Shown: positions 25,072 through 34,646, counted from the stretch's first letter. The stretch: 64,000 nucleotides of DNA from Hymenobacter swuensis DY53 (GCF_000576555.1 NZ_CP007145.1:2728001-2792000); one strand, 5' to 3'. Made by a program: numbers and translations. Notes: a model not told the origin generated them from the letters alone.

Positions 25072-26487
25072 TTACTGCTCAAACACGGCCAACTGCGAGG
25101 GCGCGCCTACTTCCGCGTATTCCGGGCCCAGCGGCTCCAGGCGCACCCGGTAGCCGTGGCGAGCAGCCACACCTTCGGCCCAGGCCGCAAACTCGGCCCG
25201 GGTCCACTCAAAGCGGTGGTCCTGGTGGCGGAACTCACCGGCCGAAAGAGTTTCGTAGCGCTGGTTGTAGTCGGCATTGGGGGTGGTGACGAGCACGCTG
25301 CCGGGCCGGGCGCGGGCAAATACTACCTGCTCGAAGGCAGCCAGCCGGTTTTCATCGAGGTGCTCAATTACTTCCACCACAGCCGCCGCCTCGTAGCCAG
25401 CCAAACGTGCATCGTGGTAGAGCACCGAGCCTTGGGCCAGGGTGAGCCGCTCGCGCTGGCGCGGGGGCATTTCCGCAACGTGCAGCCGCTGCTGGGCCCG
25501 TTCCAGTTCCCGCCACGACACATCCAGGGCCAGAACGTGCTCAATCTGCGGGTTTTGCAGCAGCCGGCGCACCAGCTTGCCTTCCCCACAGCCCAGGTCC
25601 AGGACCCGCTTAGCCCCCAACCGCCGGATTTCTTCGGCCACGCGGTCCAGGCGCAGGTCGTGCAGCTTCTGCTTTGCCCCTACCGCTTCCGGCTCGTGCC
25701 GGGCTGCTTCTTCCGCCACCAGCTCCAACACCTCATCCGAGGCTTCCGCGTCGGCGGCCAGCAGGCGTTCCAGCGTGGGATTCACGTACTCAGCAAAGCG
25801 CAGGTAACGCCGCGTAATAAACTCCCGCTCAGGGTGCTGCGCCAGCCAGCCGGCACCCCGGCGCAGCAGCTTTTCGGCTTCCTCCCGGTTAATCCAATAA
25901 TGCTTATCCCCCCGGTCCAGTACCGGGATGAGCACGTACAGGTGACTGAGCAGATCCTGCAGACGCAGGGCCGGGTGGCGCAGCCGCAACGTGAAGTAGC
26001 GGCTGCTTCCCCACTCCGGTCGGGTCGGGTCGAGCAGGTGCGCTTCGGTTTCCACCGCGTAGCCCAGAGGCGCGAACAGCCGCTGCAGCTGCTCGGCGCT
26101 GGCGGCGGGCATCACCGCCACGGTGGCTTCGAGGGGCAGCAGCGTATCGGGCAGCTCGGGCCGGTCTTTGCAGGTGCCGTTCATGGCCGTATTGAAGGCT
26201 CTCGACAGCGCGGTGCTCAGGAAAGAAGAAGCCACGTAGGGCCGGTCGTTCACATACTGTTCCAGCGCGAAGCCCTCCCCGGCCGGCCCCCGGTGGTTGC
26301 GCACCAGGGCCACGGGGTCAATGTCAAGCAGCAGGGCCACGGTGCAGCGCTCCGCCGTGGCTTCGGGGTAAAAGATGTGCGCCTGGCCGGCGGTTATGTC
26401 CACCGTCTGGAGACGGGCGGGGTTCTTGTGCAGCAGGTAGCCTAAATCGGTGGCGGGCTGGTGGGTGGTAGTGATGGTAAGGAGCAT
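25072..26487 (-). CDS. hen1: Hen1, 3'-terminal RNA ribose 2'-O-methyltransferase
   Basis: A 471-residue two-domain protein. The N-terminal 240 residues (LLTITTTHQPATDLGYLLHK, GTCKDRPELP, IPVLDRGDKHYW) are the bacterial Hen1 domain that activates the Pnkp ligase. The C-terminal domain is the methyltransferase: SAM motif LDLGCGEG at 296-303, the metal-binding set Glu372, Glu375 and His376 in EVIEH, and His424 in RHQDHRFEW. It methylates the 2'-OH of the 3'-terminal nucleotide at a ribotoxin cut before Pnkp seals it, so the repaired RNA resists a second cut at that site. The ATG at 26487 matches the conserved MLLTITTT start. It is about 4.3 kb from pnkp on the same strand, whereas the two are usually adjacent. 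Confidence 0.96.
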   Translation of the reverse strand: MLLTITTTHQPATDLGYLLHKNPARLQTVDITAGQAHIFYPEATAERCTVALLLDIDPVALVRNHRGPAGEGFALEQYVNDRPYVASSFLSTALSRAFNTAMNGTCKDRPELPDTLLPLEATVAVMPAASAEQLQRLFAPLGYAVETEAHLLDPTRPEWGSSRYFTLRLRHPALRLQDLLSHLYVLIPVLDRGDKHYWINREEAEKLLRRGAGWLAQHPEREFITRRYLRFAEYVNPTLERLLAADAEASDEVLELVAEEAARHEPEAVGAKQKLHDLRLDRVAEEIRRLGAKRVLDLGCGEGKLVRRLLQNPQIEHVLALDVSWRELERAQQRLHVAEMPPRQRERLTLAQGSVLYHDARLAGYEAAAVVEVIEHLDENRLAAFEQVVFARARPGSVLVTTPNADYNQRYETLSAGEFRHQDHRFEWTRAEFAAWAEGVAARHGYRVRLEPLGPEYAEVGAPSQLAVFEQ

Positions 26488-26577
26488 GGCCTCTAGCAGA
26501 TAAAATACACGAGGCGGCAAGATACGCAGCCGCTAACCGGCACCAAGCCCGCGCCGACGCCTACAGCCACGCCCCCG

Positions 26578-28452
26578 CTACCAGGCGGCCGCCGTATCGG
26601 TGAGGGCCAGCAGAAAGGCTTTGAGGGCTTTTTGGTCGGCGGCGGAGAGGTGGAGCTTATCGGGAGGCAGCGTCTGGTTGGGCACGTTCAGGCCCAGCCC
26701 GCTGCCGCCGCCTTCGTTGTAGAACTCAATAACCTGCTCCAGGGTGCGGTAGGCCCCATTGTGCATGTAGGGCGCGGTAAGGGCCACGTTGCGCACCGTC
26801 GGAATCTTGAAGGAATGGCGCAGCTGCGGCAGCTGCACCTGGGCGTAGCGGCCCTGATCGGCATCCAGGTGGCGGGCGGCGGGCGTGGCCGGCACCCCCA
26901 GCACTTCCGATTCGGCCTCGGTGAAGCCCGGCGGTACAGTGCCGTTGAACAGCGGCGCGAAGTGGCAGGTACCGCACTTGCCAGCCCCCATAAACACGTT
27001 GAACCCCCGGATTTCCTCGGGCCTCAACACCCCGCGCCGGCCGCGCATATGCTGGTCGAAGCGGGAATTGAGCCGAATGAGGCTTCGCTCGTAGGCCGCC
27101 AAAGCCGTCTGAATCCGGACCGGCGTGATGGTGGGCTCCGCGCCTACCTCACTGCCCGGAAACGCCGCCCGGAACTGCCGCACGTAGGCGGGGCTACGCT
27201 GCAGCTGGCGGGCCGCCGTTTCCAGGGAGCCGTGCATTTCGTCGGGGTTGCCGACCACATCCACGGCCTGGTTTTCAAGGGTAGCGGAGCGTAGGTCGTA
27301 GAACTGGCCGGCCTGCAGCGCGGCGTTGAGAATGGTGGGCGTATTGCGGTGAACAAGGCCGCCCGGCGTGAGGGTGGCGTTTTTGGCGAGGCCGTCCGTG
27401 AAGGCCTTGTCGGGCTGGTGGCAGCTGGCGCAGGAGCGGCCATTGCCCCCCGACAGCACCGGGTCCTGGAACAACTGGCGCCCCAGGGCTACGCGGGCGG
27501 CGGTGCGGTAGTGGCGGGCGGTGGGGGCATAAAAGTCGGGGTCGAAGGCAGCCGAATCGAACAGAGTAGCGGCATCGGGCCGCAGGGCGCGCACCTCCCG
27601 GAAGGGCGCAATGCCCAGCCGCTGCTGGCAGGCCAGCAGCGCCCGGCCCAGCGGATTGGCGTGCTCGGTGATGAACGTGAGCCGGTTGAAGTCGGAGAAG
27701 CCGGGGTGCAGGCGCACGTAGCGTTCCGCCTGGGTCAGCTGCCGTTGCGCCGTTTCGTAGGCCCCCGAAGCCGGAGCGGCAGGGCTGGGAGCGTAAGAGC
27801 TCAGGATGGGGCGTAGTGCCGCCAGCGCGGCGGCCGTTTCGGGCAGGGTGGCGGCGGGGCTCAGGGGTGTATCAAACCCGCTGACACCCAGGGCCACCAC
27901 CCGGAAAACCTGGAGCCGCAGCACGTCGAATACGTGGGCATCGGTGAGCTGCTGCACCTCCCACCGGGTGCGGGCGTTGTTGATTTCCCGGTGCAGCGCC
28001 ACTACCTCCCGCACCAGATCGGCCTGGCGCCCAGGCTCGTACCGGGGGTAGAGCAATGCTTCTATCACCTGCAGACCACCGGGCTCGAAATCCTTGTTTT
28101 CGGCCACTTCCACCTCCCCGATGGGCGGGCCGTTGAGCAGGCGGGCCGTGCCAGGCATGTAGTATTCGGTAAACGGTTCTACGCGCTTGTAGAGCAGCCG
28201 CGCCACCCGAAAGCTGCGGCGCAAGGAGTCGGGCGAGGTGCCGCGCCGGGCCAGAGGCAGCAGCTGCTGGTGCACATGCTTCCCCAGGCGGGCCAGGTCC
28301 TGCGCTACGTGCTGGTGCACGCGTTGCGCGGTGCTGTTAACGGCCCCGGAAGCCGGGGCACCCGAGCGGGAACAGGCCCCGGCAAATGCCAGCAGGACGG
28401 CAGCTACCAGTGGCGCGCACGCGCGAAAGGCAATAAAGAGCGGTTGAAACAT
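26578..28452 (-). CDS. Di-haem cytochrome c peroxidase (MauG/CcpA-like) lipoprotein
   Basis: A 624-residue protein. ATG 28452 starts a lipoprotein signal with lipobox FAGAC. Residues about 30-290 form an N-terminal helical region before the peroxidase core. The core has two haem c sites, CASCHQPDKAFTDGL (about 338) and CGTCHFAPLFNGT (about 492), with the family's other landmarks GRQLFQDPVLSGGNGRS, NTPTILNAALQAG and PTVRNVALTAPYMHNGAYRT. Such enzymes reduce peroxide or oxidise protein side chains in the periplasm. The N-terminal extension is the form seen in Bacteroidota. The next gene on the same strand, upstream, is a PhoX-like phosphatase 108 bases away. Confidence 0.93.
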   Translation of the reverse strand: MFQPLFIAFRACAPLVAAVLLAFAGACSRSGAPASGAVNSTAQRVHQHVAQDLARLGKHVHQQLLPLARRGTSPDSLRRSFRVARLLYKRVEPFTEYYMPGTARLLNGPPIGEVEVAENKDFEPGGLQVIEALLYPRYEPGRQADLVREVVALHREINNARTRWEVQQLTDAHVFDVLRLQVFRVVALGVSGFDTPLSPAATLPETAAALAALRPILSSYAPSPAAPASGAYETAQRQLTQAERYVRLHPGFSDFNRLTFITEHANPLGRALLACQQRLGIAPFREVRALRPDAATLFDSAAFDPDFYAPTARHYRTAARVALGRQLFQDPVLSGGNGRSCASCHQPDKAFTDGLAKNATLTPGGLVHRNTPTILNAALQAGQFYDLRSATLENQAVDVVGNPDEMHGSLETAARQLQRSPAYVRQFRAAFPGSEVGAEPTITPVRIQTALAAYERSLIRLNSRFDQHMRGRRGVLRPEEIRGFNVFMGAGKCGTCHFAPLFNGTVPPGFTEAESEVLGVPATPAARHLDADQGRYAQVQLPQLRHSFKIPTVRNVALTAPYMHNGAYRTLEQVIEFYNEGGGSGLGLNVPNQTLPPDKLHLSAADQKALKAFLLALTDTAAAW

Positions 28453-28559
28453 GGTAAAAATAGGCGCGAATGCCAAAGCAGCGGAACCCAATAGCCCTCC
28501 ACCGATGCACCGGCGGAGGGCTGAGAAAACGTAGAAATCGGATAGAATAACAGCCGGCT

Positions 28560-30041
28560 CTAGCGCTGCACGCCGCGCACGATGACTACCTGCCCGCCTT
28601 CCTTGTTCTTGTTGCGGGTTTCGGCGGAGCCGTCGGCATTCAGGTATTTATCGTCCTGCCAGGTGTGGGGGTGCAGGTTCAGCAGGAACGTATTGGGCAC
28701 GCCCACGAGGTCGGAAATATCCTGCATGGCCCCATACTCCCAGGAGCTGAGGCGTTGGTCGTTGCTCTTGTTATACTTGGCGTTGAAGGTGGCATCGGTA
28801 CGGCGGTGGTTCATTTCCAGCATGGGTTTCAGCTGCTTGCTGCTCATGCCATACTGCCACACCCGGCCATCGTGTTTATTGTTGGTATAGTACGAGTCGC
28901 CGTCTTCCTGCACGTACACAAAGTCTTGGGTTACGCACAGGTTATCGGGGTTCACGATGCTGTTGCCGGGGTCGGCGGCGCCATCCACGGCTATTTCCAG
29001 CTTGCCTTTCAGCACGTTATCCGCCTGCATGGTCAGCTTGTACACGCGACCCCACATGGTGAAGCCGGTCACGGGCGTCACCTTATCCGACTGGCTGACG
29101 CCGGTGGCCGTGAAGTATACCTCGCGGCCGGCCCCGTTGCCGCCCTTACGGTAGTCTACATCCTCCACGCGGGCAAACTGAATGGCACTCTTGGCTACGG
29201 TTTGCGCGGCAATCTGAGCCCCGGTCAGGGTTTTAGCGTTTTCGATTTCCACAAATTCCACATCGTACTGCTGGCCGGCGACCATGCTCGTTTCAATGGG
29301 GTCGGCGCTGGTGCGTTTGAGCACGTACAGCTTGCCGTTGTCCAGGTCGCCCACGGTATTGCTCACGTAGGCAATCAGCTGGCCGGCACCCACCCGGCTG
29401 CTTTCGTCTTCGCCGATAAGAATGACGGTTTTGCCAGGGAAGGCGTCTTTAGGCAGCGGTACCGCGTTTTCCATCGAGCCCTTACCCAGGGCCGGCTTCA
29501 TGCGGGTGCGGTCCTTCTTGTTCACTGCACCCAGCGGGTCGAGGGCGTGCACCATGCTTTCGCCGTCGGTTTCGCCGGCGGTCAGGAACATCGGGCCAAA
29601 GCCGTGCTCCTCAGGCGTGGCCAGCGTGGCCGAGCACAGGCGGAAGTTGCCGCCGTCGCCGTCCAGAATGTACTCGCCCTTCGTGGGTTTGAAGGTTTTG
29701 TCGAGGTACACCCTGGAAACCGAGAACATGATTTCGTGGTTGTTGATGAGGATGTAGCCTTCCCCGTTGGGGTTTTTCAGCAGCCCCGAGCCATCGGGCT
29801 GGGCTCCGAAGATGAAGTTGGGCGACTCCGGCAGCACATCGTCGGAGCTGATAAGAGGCAGGATTTCCAGGCTCTCGAAACCGGGCAGGGCCTTCACCAG
29901 AGCCGGGTTTACAGAGTGGGCCTTCAACTCTACCTCAGAAGTCGGGTCCGATTCGTTTTCGGAGTCGTTGCAGGCTCCTAGCAGGACCAGCAGCAGCAGG
30001 GCCGGCAGCTTGGGTACAAAGGCGTAGCGGTTAAGATACAT
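28560..30041 (-). CDS. PhoX-like phosphatase (DUF839) lipoprotein
   Basis: A 493-residue lipoprotein (LALLLLVLLGAC, with the lipid-bearing Cys at about residue 24). Motifs of the PhoX/DUF839 propeller phosphatases are visible: YILINNHEIMF at about 95, ILIGEDESS at about 215, FTMWGRVYKL and NPDNLCVTQDFVYVQEDG at about 365-385. PhoX enzymes remove phosphate from phosphoesters with a calcium/iron centre. Several lineage-specific members have no proven activity. It precedes the di-haem peroxidase gene in the same direction. A 250-base gap with a terminator separates it from the choice-of-anchor gene. Confidence 0.82.
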   Translation of the reverse strand: MYLNRYAFVPKLPALLLLVLLGACNDSENESDPTSEVELKAHSVNPALVKALPGFESLEILPLISSDDVLPESPNFIFGAQPDGSGLLKNPNGEGYILINNHEIMFSVSRVYLDKTFKPTKGEYILDGDGGNFRLCSATLATPEEHGFGPMFLTAGETDGESMVHALDPLGAVNKKDRTRMKPALGKGSMENAVPLPKDAFPGKTVILIGEDESSRVGAGQLIAYVSNTVGDLDNGKLYVLKRTSADPIETSMVAGQQYDVEFVEIENAKTLTGAQIAAQTVAKSAIQFARVEDVDYRKGGNGAGREVYFTATGVSQSDKVTPVTGFTMWGRVYKLTMQADNVLKGKLEIAVDGAADPGNSIVNPDNLCVTQDFVYVQEDGDSYYTNNKHDGRVWQYGMSSKQLKPMLEMNHRRTDATFNAKYNKSNDQRLSSWEYGAMQDISDLVGVPNTFLLNLHPHTWQDDKYLNADGSAETRNKNKEGGQVVIVRGVQR

Positions 30042-30226
30042 CGGCAGGAAAGAGGTTGGTAGAATGATGCCGCAAAGGACTTAGCGGAGCGTTATTCCAG
30101 CGTTACGCCCCCGTTATTGAACTGCTACTTTCCCGCTGGCAACATCTTATTCTGATAACACTTAGGCAACGTGTCACCCCTTGTCCGACCGCTCGACTGC
30201 CGACGTTCTAAACGACTTCACAATAA

Positions 30227-30254
30227 AAACGCCCTGGCTACAGCCAGGGCGTTT
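30227..30254 (-). terminator. Intrinsic terminator after the T9SS gene
   Basis: A 13-bp perfect stem (30227-30239 with 30242-30254) is followed on the minus strand by a run of T. It lies 40 bases after the stop codon of the 913-residue choice-of-anchor gene. Confidence 0.85.
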
Positions 30255-30293
30255 GTCCATTTATAGAAAAGCGTATTAGCGTCTCTCCCTCAC

Positions 30294-33035
30294 CTACCGC
30301 ACTACCAGTTTGGAACTGGCCCCATCCTCGGCGCGGAGTACGTAGACGCCCGGGGCCAGCCCGGCCGTTTCCAGCTGGCTGACCTTGCGGAGGGTGCGTA
30401 CCGGGCGGCCCAGCGCATCGTGCAGCGTGCCCGATACGGGGCGGCTCAGCTGCACCCGGCCCTGCGTGGGGTTGGGGTAGAGCTGCAATGGGGCCGCATT
30501 GCGGGCCTGGGCCGTGGACGTCAGAGGGCCGCGCGTCCGGATATCGTACACCGATACCGTGCTGCTGATTTCATTGGCGAGCAGCAGCAGCGGCTGGCCG
30601 GTGGGGCTGTTCGAGCCCGCAATGAACACGATGCCCTCGGGGCCCTGGTCGCCGGTGCCGGCCGTGAGGCTGCGGTTGTTCACGTACTGCACCAGTTTGG
30701 GCTGGGCAGGGTCGTTCACGTTGAATACGGCCACGCCCCCAATCCGCTCCAGCGACACAAACGCGTACGTCGTGTCCCGAATCATGCCCGTCGTTACGCC
30801 CTCGGGCTCGGGGCCTTTATCGTCGGAGCGGTTCTTGCGGGCGGGGGTGCCGGTGGTGTTACTGGCGTTGAAGATGGCTCCGTACGTGGCATCGGTGCTG
30901 GTCAGGCGCTCCAGCAGGTCGCCGCTGTCATGCACCAGCGCGCCGGACGTGGCGTTGAAGATGCTGAACGAGCGGCCCCCAAAGGCGTAGATTTCGTCGA
31001 AGTCCCCGTCCCCGTCGGTGTCCCCGAGCTTATTGGTGACGTTGAGGCGGCCCAGGACCTGGGCGTTCTTGAGCAGCGCGGCCTGCGGGAAGCGCGTGGC
31101 GTCGAGCACGTACCCAGCGTCGCTGAGGCGCACGGCTTCGGTCAGGGCCGAGTACTCGCGGGCGTCGCCCTCGTTGGCCGTTAGCAGGTAGTGCTGGCCG
31201 GCTACTTCAAACGTAGCCAGCGCATCAGGCAGGCGCATGCCTTTAATGGGCCAGTTAGCCAGCAGCACATCCGGGGTCTGGTCGGAAGCATCCAGCGCGA
31301 ACCCAGCCTGGGCGTGGTCCTGGTAACCCACCGGCCGTAGCGCGGTGAACTGTTTGGTCGTCAGGTCCAGGGTAGCAATGGCATTGTTTTCCTGCAGCGT
31401 GATGTAGGCCAGCTGCGAGTTGGCCGACACAGCCACGTACTCGGGCTCAAAATCCTGGGCAACGGTGCTGGGCGCGGCGGCCGTGCCCCCGTACAGGCGG
31501 ATGCCCTGCTGGCGCAGCGCGGCGGCCTGCCCGTTGTAGCCGGCAAAGCCCACGGTGGTCACGCTGGCCTGCGTAACACCGGCTACGCGCCCGCTATAAT
31601 CAATCACCGACACCGAGCCCTCGGGGTCCACGGAGTAGTCCGACTTCGGCTCACCCTCGTTGGCCGTGATAAGCAACTTGCCGTCCGGCGAGAAGGTAAT
31701 CATGTCGGGCAAAGCTCCCACCGTCACCTGCTTGAGAAACGCGCCGTTCTGGTCGAAGAATACCACCGAGCCGTTCTGCTGAGGATCCGTGTTTTCGATG
31801 GCGCAGGCTACCACCCCGTCGCGCACCGCCACCGAGTTGATACCGCCGTAGGGCCGGATATCAATGGAAGCCACGGCCGTCAGCCCACCGGCCGCACCCA
31901 GGCTCAGAATATCGAGCTTGCCTCCGATGGAGTTGGCCACGTACAGGCGCTGGGTGCTGGGGTCGTGGGCCACAATTTCGGCCGAGTTGGTGCCCGCCGC
32001 GCCGTTCTGGTACGAGCCCAGGCGGTTGAGCGTAAGGTTACGCGTTTGGGTGGGCGCGGCGCTTTCGTTGTCCTTGATGTACACCAGCACCTCCGTCGCG
32101 CCGGCCGTGAGCGTGCCGTTGGTAGGGTTCTGCAGGCGCAGCGTGAAGTACTCCGCGCCTTCGGTCAGGGCGTCATCCGTCAGCGGGATGGTCAGCGTCT
32201 GCGTCCCGTTGGCAATGGCCGGGAACGTCAGCGTCTGCGTGGCGGCGTAGGTGAAATCAGCTCCGGCCGTGGCGGTGCCTAGGCCGGGCACCAGGGCCAG
32301 CTCCACGGTAGTAGCCGTAGTAGCCGAGGGGTTGGTGATGCTCACCGGAATACTCACGGTGCCCGCGTTTTCGTTTACCACGGCCGTAGCCGAAGCCAGG
32401 CTGAGCGAGGGCACTACTGCGGGAGGCGTGGTGGTCGTGCGGCCCAGCTCCACTTCGTCCCAGGCGGCCCAGTCGTCGCCGTTCTGCTTGGCGGCCAGGC
32501 GCAGCCGGACATGGGTGGCGGTAGCAGGCACGGCCACGGTTACGGTCTGGTAGGCGCGGGTGTCTTTGCTGAGCTGGGTGTAGGTTTTGGGAGCGGGCCA
32601 GTTGGTGCCGTTGTCGAACACCACGGCGTAGGCCAGGGAGTCGGAGGCATCAAACCCGTTGCTGAAGAATTTAAACGACACCTGATTGGCAGCCGTAGCG
32701 CCGCTCTGAACAGCTACCGGCGTAAAATCCAGATAGTGCCACACGGCCAGGTCGTTGGTGACGGGATTCTGCAGGTCCTGCATACCCCAGAGCAGCGCCC
32801 CGGCGGAGGGCACCGCCTGCACGCCGTTGCTGCCGGTGGTACCCACAGTGGCTACCGGCGCCCAGATATCGGTGAGGCTGGGGAAGTTGTAGGTAGCCGG
32901 CGTAGCCACGAAGCCCCACGTGTCGGTGGCGGAGCTTTCAAAGCCCTGCCGCAGGCTTTGCGCGGCCGCCGGAGCGGTGCAGGCCGTCAGCAGAAACAGG
33001 CCGATTTTCGGGCCGGAAAGTAGTAGTGGGCGCAT
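30294..33035 (-). CDS. Choice-of-anchor I family protein with Calx-beta domain and T9SS sorting signal
   Basis: A 913-residue secreted protein. After the signal peptide (LFLLTACTAPAAAQ) comes a jelly-roll-like region (to about 205), a Calx-beta domain at about 215-325 (SLSLASATAVVNENAGTVSI, LTDDALTEGAEYFTLRL), and a long choice-of-anchor I propeller (SAEIVAHDPSTQRLYVANS, PDMITFSPDGKLLITANEGE). The last 70 residues (LQLYPNPTQGRVQLSRPVSG, GVYVLRAEDG) are a type IX secretion C-terminal domain, which is cleaved as the protein reaches the cell surface. The propeller is related to secreted phosphatases and nucleases; the enzymatic role is unproven. The minus-strand promoter TAGCTTTGG lies 28 bases upstream. 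Confidence 0.9.
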   Translation of the reverse strand: MRPLLLSGPKIGLFLLTACTAPAAAQSLRQGFESSATDTWGFVATPATYNFPSLTDIWAPVATVGTTGSNGVQAVPSAGALLWGMQDLQNPVTNDLAVWHYLDFTPVAVQSGATAANQVSFKFFSNGFDASDSLAYAVVFDNGTNWPAPKTYTQLSKDTRAYQTVTVAVPATATHVRLRLAAKQNGDDWAAWDEVELGRTTTTPPAVVPSLSLASATAVVNENAGTVSIPVSITNPSATTATTVELALVPGLGTATAGADFTYAATQTLTFPAIANGTQTLTIPLTDDALTEGAEYFTLRLQNPTNGTLTAGATEVLVYIKDNESAAPTQTRNLTLNRLGSYQNGAAGTNSAEIVAHDPSTQRLYVANSIGGKLDILSLGAAGGLTAVASIDIRPYGGINSVAVRDGVVACAIENTDPQQNGSVVFFDQNGAFLKQVTVGALPDMITFSPDGKLLITANEGEPKSDYSVDPEGSVSVIDYSGRVAGVTQASVTTVGFAGYNGQAAALRQQGIRLYGGTAAAPSTVAQDFEPEYVAVSANSQLAYITLQENNAIATLDLTTKQFTALRPVGYQDHAQAGFALDASDQTPDVLLANWPIKGMRLPDALATFEVAGQHYLLTANEGDAREYSALTEAVRLSDAGYVLDATRFPQAALLKNAQVLGRLNVTNKLGDTDGDGDFDEIYAFGGRSFSIFNATSGALVHDSGDLLERLTSTDATYGAIFNASNTTGTPARKNRSDDKGPEPEGVTTGMIRDTTYAFVSLERIGGVAVFNVNDPAQPKLVQYVNNRSLTAGTGDQGPEGIVFIAGSNSPTGQPLLLLANEISSTVSVYDIRTRGPLTSTAQARNAAPLQLYPNPTQGRVQLSRPVSGTLHDALGRPVRTLRKVSQLETAGLAPGVYVLRAEDGASSKLVVR

Positions 33036-33062
33036 CCAGGGGAAGGTTGGTGAAGGAATGCG

Positions 33063-33071
33063 CCAAAGCTA
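33063..33071 (-). promoter_or_regulatory. Bacteroidota-type -7 element for the T9SS gene
   Basis: Minus-strand TAGCTTTGG matches TAnnTTTG and has a TTG about 20 bases further upstream. It is placed 28 bases before the start codon of the 913-residue protein. Confidence 0.5.
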
Positions 33072-33145
33072 CCGGGGCACTGTTACGGCAAGATGATGAA
33101 CCGATTACCGAATCGTGAAGGCCATTTCACTCCACCTCCGGCTTC

Positions 33146-34549
33146 TCAGCGTGGCAGCCGGACCTGCTCCCCCGCCAGAAACCGCCCGTACCAGTGGCCG
33201 GAGTCTTTTATGGTGCGCCGCTGGGTTTCGTAGTCGACATGCACCAAGCCAAAGCGGGGCGCGTAGCCCTCGGCCCACTCGAAGTTATCGGTGAATGACC
33301 AGGCGAAGTAGCCCTCGACGGGTACTCCCTCCTGCCGGGCCCGCAGTACCTGCCCGATACAGGCCTGCAGATAGGCCTGCCGGGCCGCGTCCGGGACGCT
33401 TCCCATGAGGTTAAGCTGGTCGGGGAAAGCCGCGCCGTTTTCGGTGACCAGCAGGCGCGGCGCGTTGGGGTAGGCGGCAAACTGCCGCAGCATATAGTAA
33501 AGGCTTTCAGGATACACCTCCCAGCCCATGTCCGTGAACGGCACGCCCCGGGCGGCGGCGCCCACCAGCCGCGCCCATAGCAGCGGCACGTAGGGAGCAT
33601 GCTGCACTACTTCGCGGGTGTAGTTCTGCACCCCCAGAAAGTCGAAGGCAAACGGCAGCCGGTCCTCGTCGCCGGGCTGGTGGTAACGGTCCAGCCAGTT
33701 AAGCAGGGGCAAATCGGCCACGGGGTAGCCCAGCCCCAGGGCCGGCTCCACGAACAGGCGGTTGAGCAGGGCATCGGCCCGGCGGGTGGCGCGCTCGTCC
33801 CGGGCCAGCCCAGGCCGGGCGGGCGTGAGGTAGGAGCAGGAAAACGTGGTACCGATGCGGGCCGTAGCGGGCAGGGCCGCGCGCAGGGCCCGGCCCCCTT
33901 CGGCCTGCGCCAGCGTGGCGTGGTGGGTAGCCGCCAGAAACCCGCCCAGACTCCGCCGGCCCGGCGCATGCACGCCCAGCAGGTGCCCGGCCCCGGTGAA
34001 TACCATCGGTTCGTTGAGGACCATCCAGTGCTGCACCCGGTCACCGAGCCGAGCGGCCAGCAGTTCCACGTAATCCGTAAACCAGCCCACCACGCTGCGG
34101 TTGGTCCACCCGCCCAACTGTTGCAGCGCCAGAGGCAGGTCCCAGTGGTAGGCTGTAAGCCAGGGGGTGATGCCACGCGTGAGGCAGCCGTCTACCAACC
34201 GGCTATAAAAATCTATTCCCTTTTGGTTAACAATACCCTTTCCCTCCGGTAAAACACGCGCCCATGCCACTGAAAACCGGAAATCATCTATACCCATTTG
34301 GTTTAGCAAGTCCAGGTCCTGCGGCCAGCGGTGGTAAAAGTCAGCCGAAATTTCGGCTGTTTCACCCCGCTTAATCCGGCCCCGCCGACGGACAAACTCA
34401 TCCCAGATGCTAGGGCCTTTGCCGTCCGTGTTCCAGGCGCCCTCCGTTTGGTAGGCCGCCGCCGATACGCCCCACCGGAAGTCAGCCCCAAAGTCGGAAC
34501 GGGAAAAAGTAGTTGGTGCAGAGGCAGGATAAAAAGCGGGAGGAAGCAT
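33146..34549 (-). CDS. GH1 family beta-glucosidase-type glycoside hydrolase
   Basis: A 467-residue enzyme of the usual GH1 length. It starts at ATG 34549, shortly before FRWGVSAAAYQTEGAW, which forms the first substrate subsite (Gln/His/Asn binding). The acid/base Glu180 lies in LNEPMVF and the nucleophile Glu370 in VTENGAAF. GYFAWSFTDNFEWAEGY is the aglycone-side signature, and RFGLVHVDYETQRRTIKDSG closes the barrel. It hydrolyses beta-linked glucosides or galactosides. No signal peptide is evident, so it is probably cytoplasmic and acts on imported oligosaccharides. The 97-base gap after the glycosyltransferase gene holds no clear terminator. Confidence 0.94.
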   Translation of the reverse strand: MLPPAFYPASAPTTFSRSDFGADFRWGVSAAAYQTEGAWNTDGKGPSIWDEFVRRRGRIKRGETAEISADFYHRWPQDLDLLNQMGIDDFRFSVAWARVLPEGKGIVNQKGIDFYSRLVDGCLTRGITPWLTAYHWDLPLALQQLGGWTNRSVVGWFTDYVELLAARLGDRVQHWMVLNEPMVFTGAGHLLGVHAPGRRSLGGFLAATHHATLAQAEGGRALRAALPATARIGTTFSCSYLTPARPGLARDERATRRADALLNRLFVEPALGLGYPVADLPLLNWLDRYHQPGDEDRLPFAFDFLGVQNYTREVVQHAPYVPLLWARLVGAAARGVPFTDMGWEVYPESLYYMLRQFAAYPNAPRLLVTENGAAFPDQLNLMGSVPDAARQAYLQACIGQVLRARQEGVPVEGYFAWSFTDNFEWAEGYAPRFGLVHVDYETQRRTIKDSGHWYGRFLAGEQVRLPR

Positions 34550-34646
34550 GCGCACTAGTGGAGTTGGAAAAGGACAGCCGGCAGCGCCGGGCCGGATCGG
34601 GCGGCTACTGGCATACGCAGCCCCGGCAATTCAGCAGGTCGGTCCG

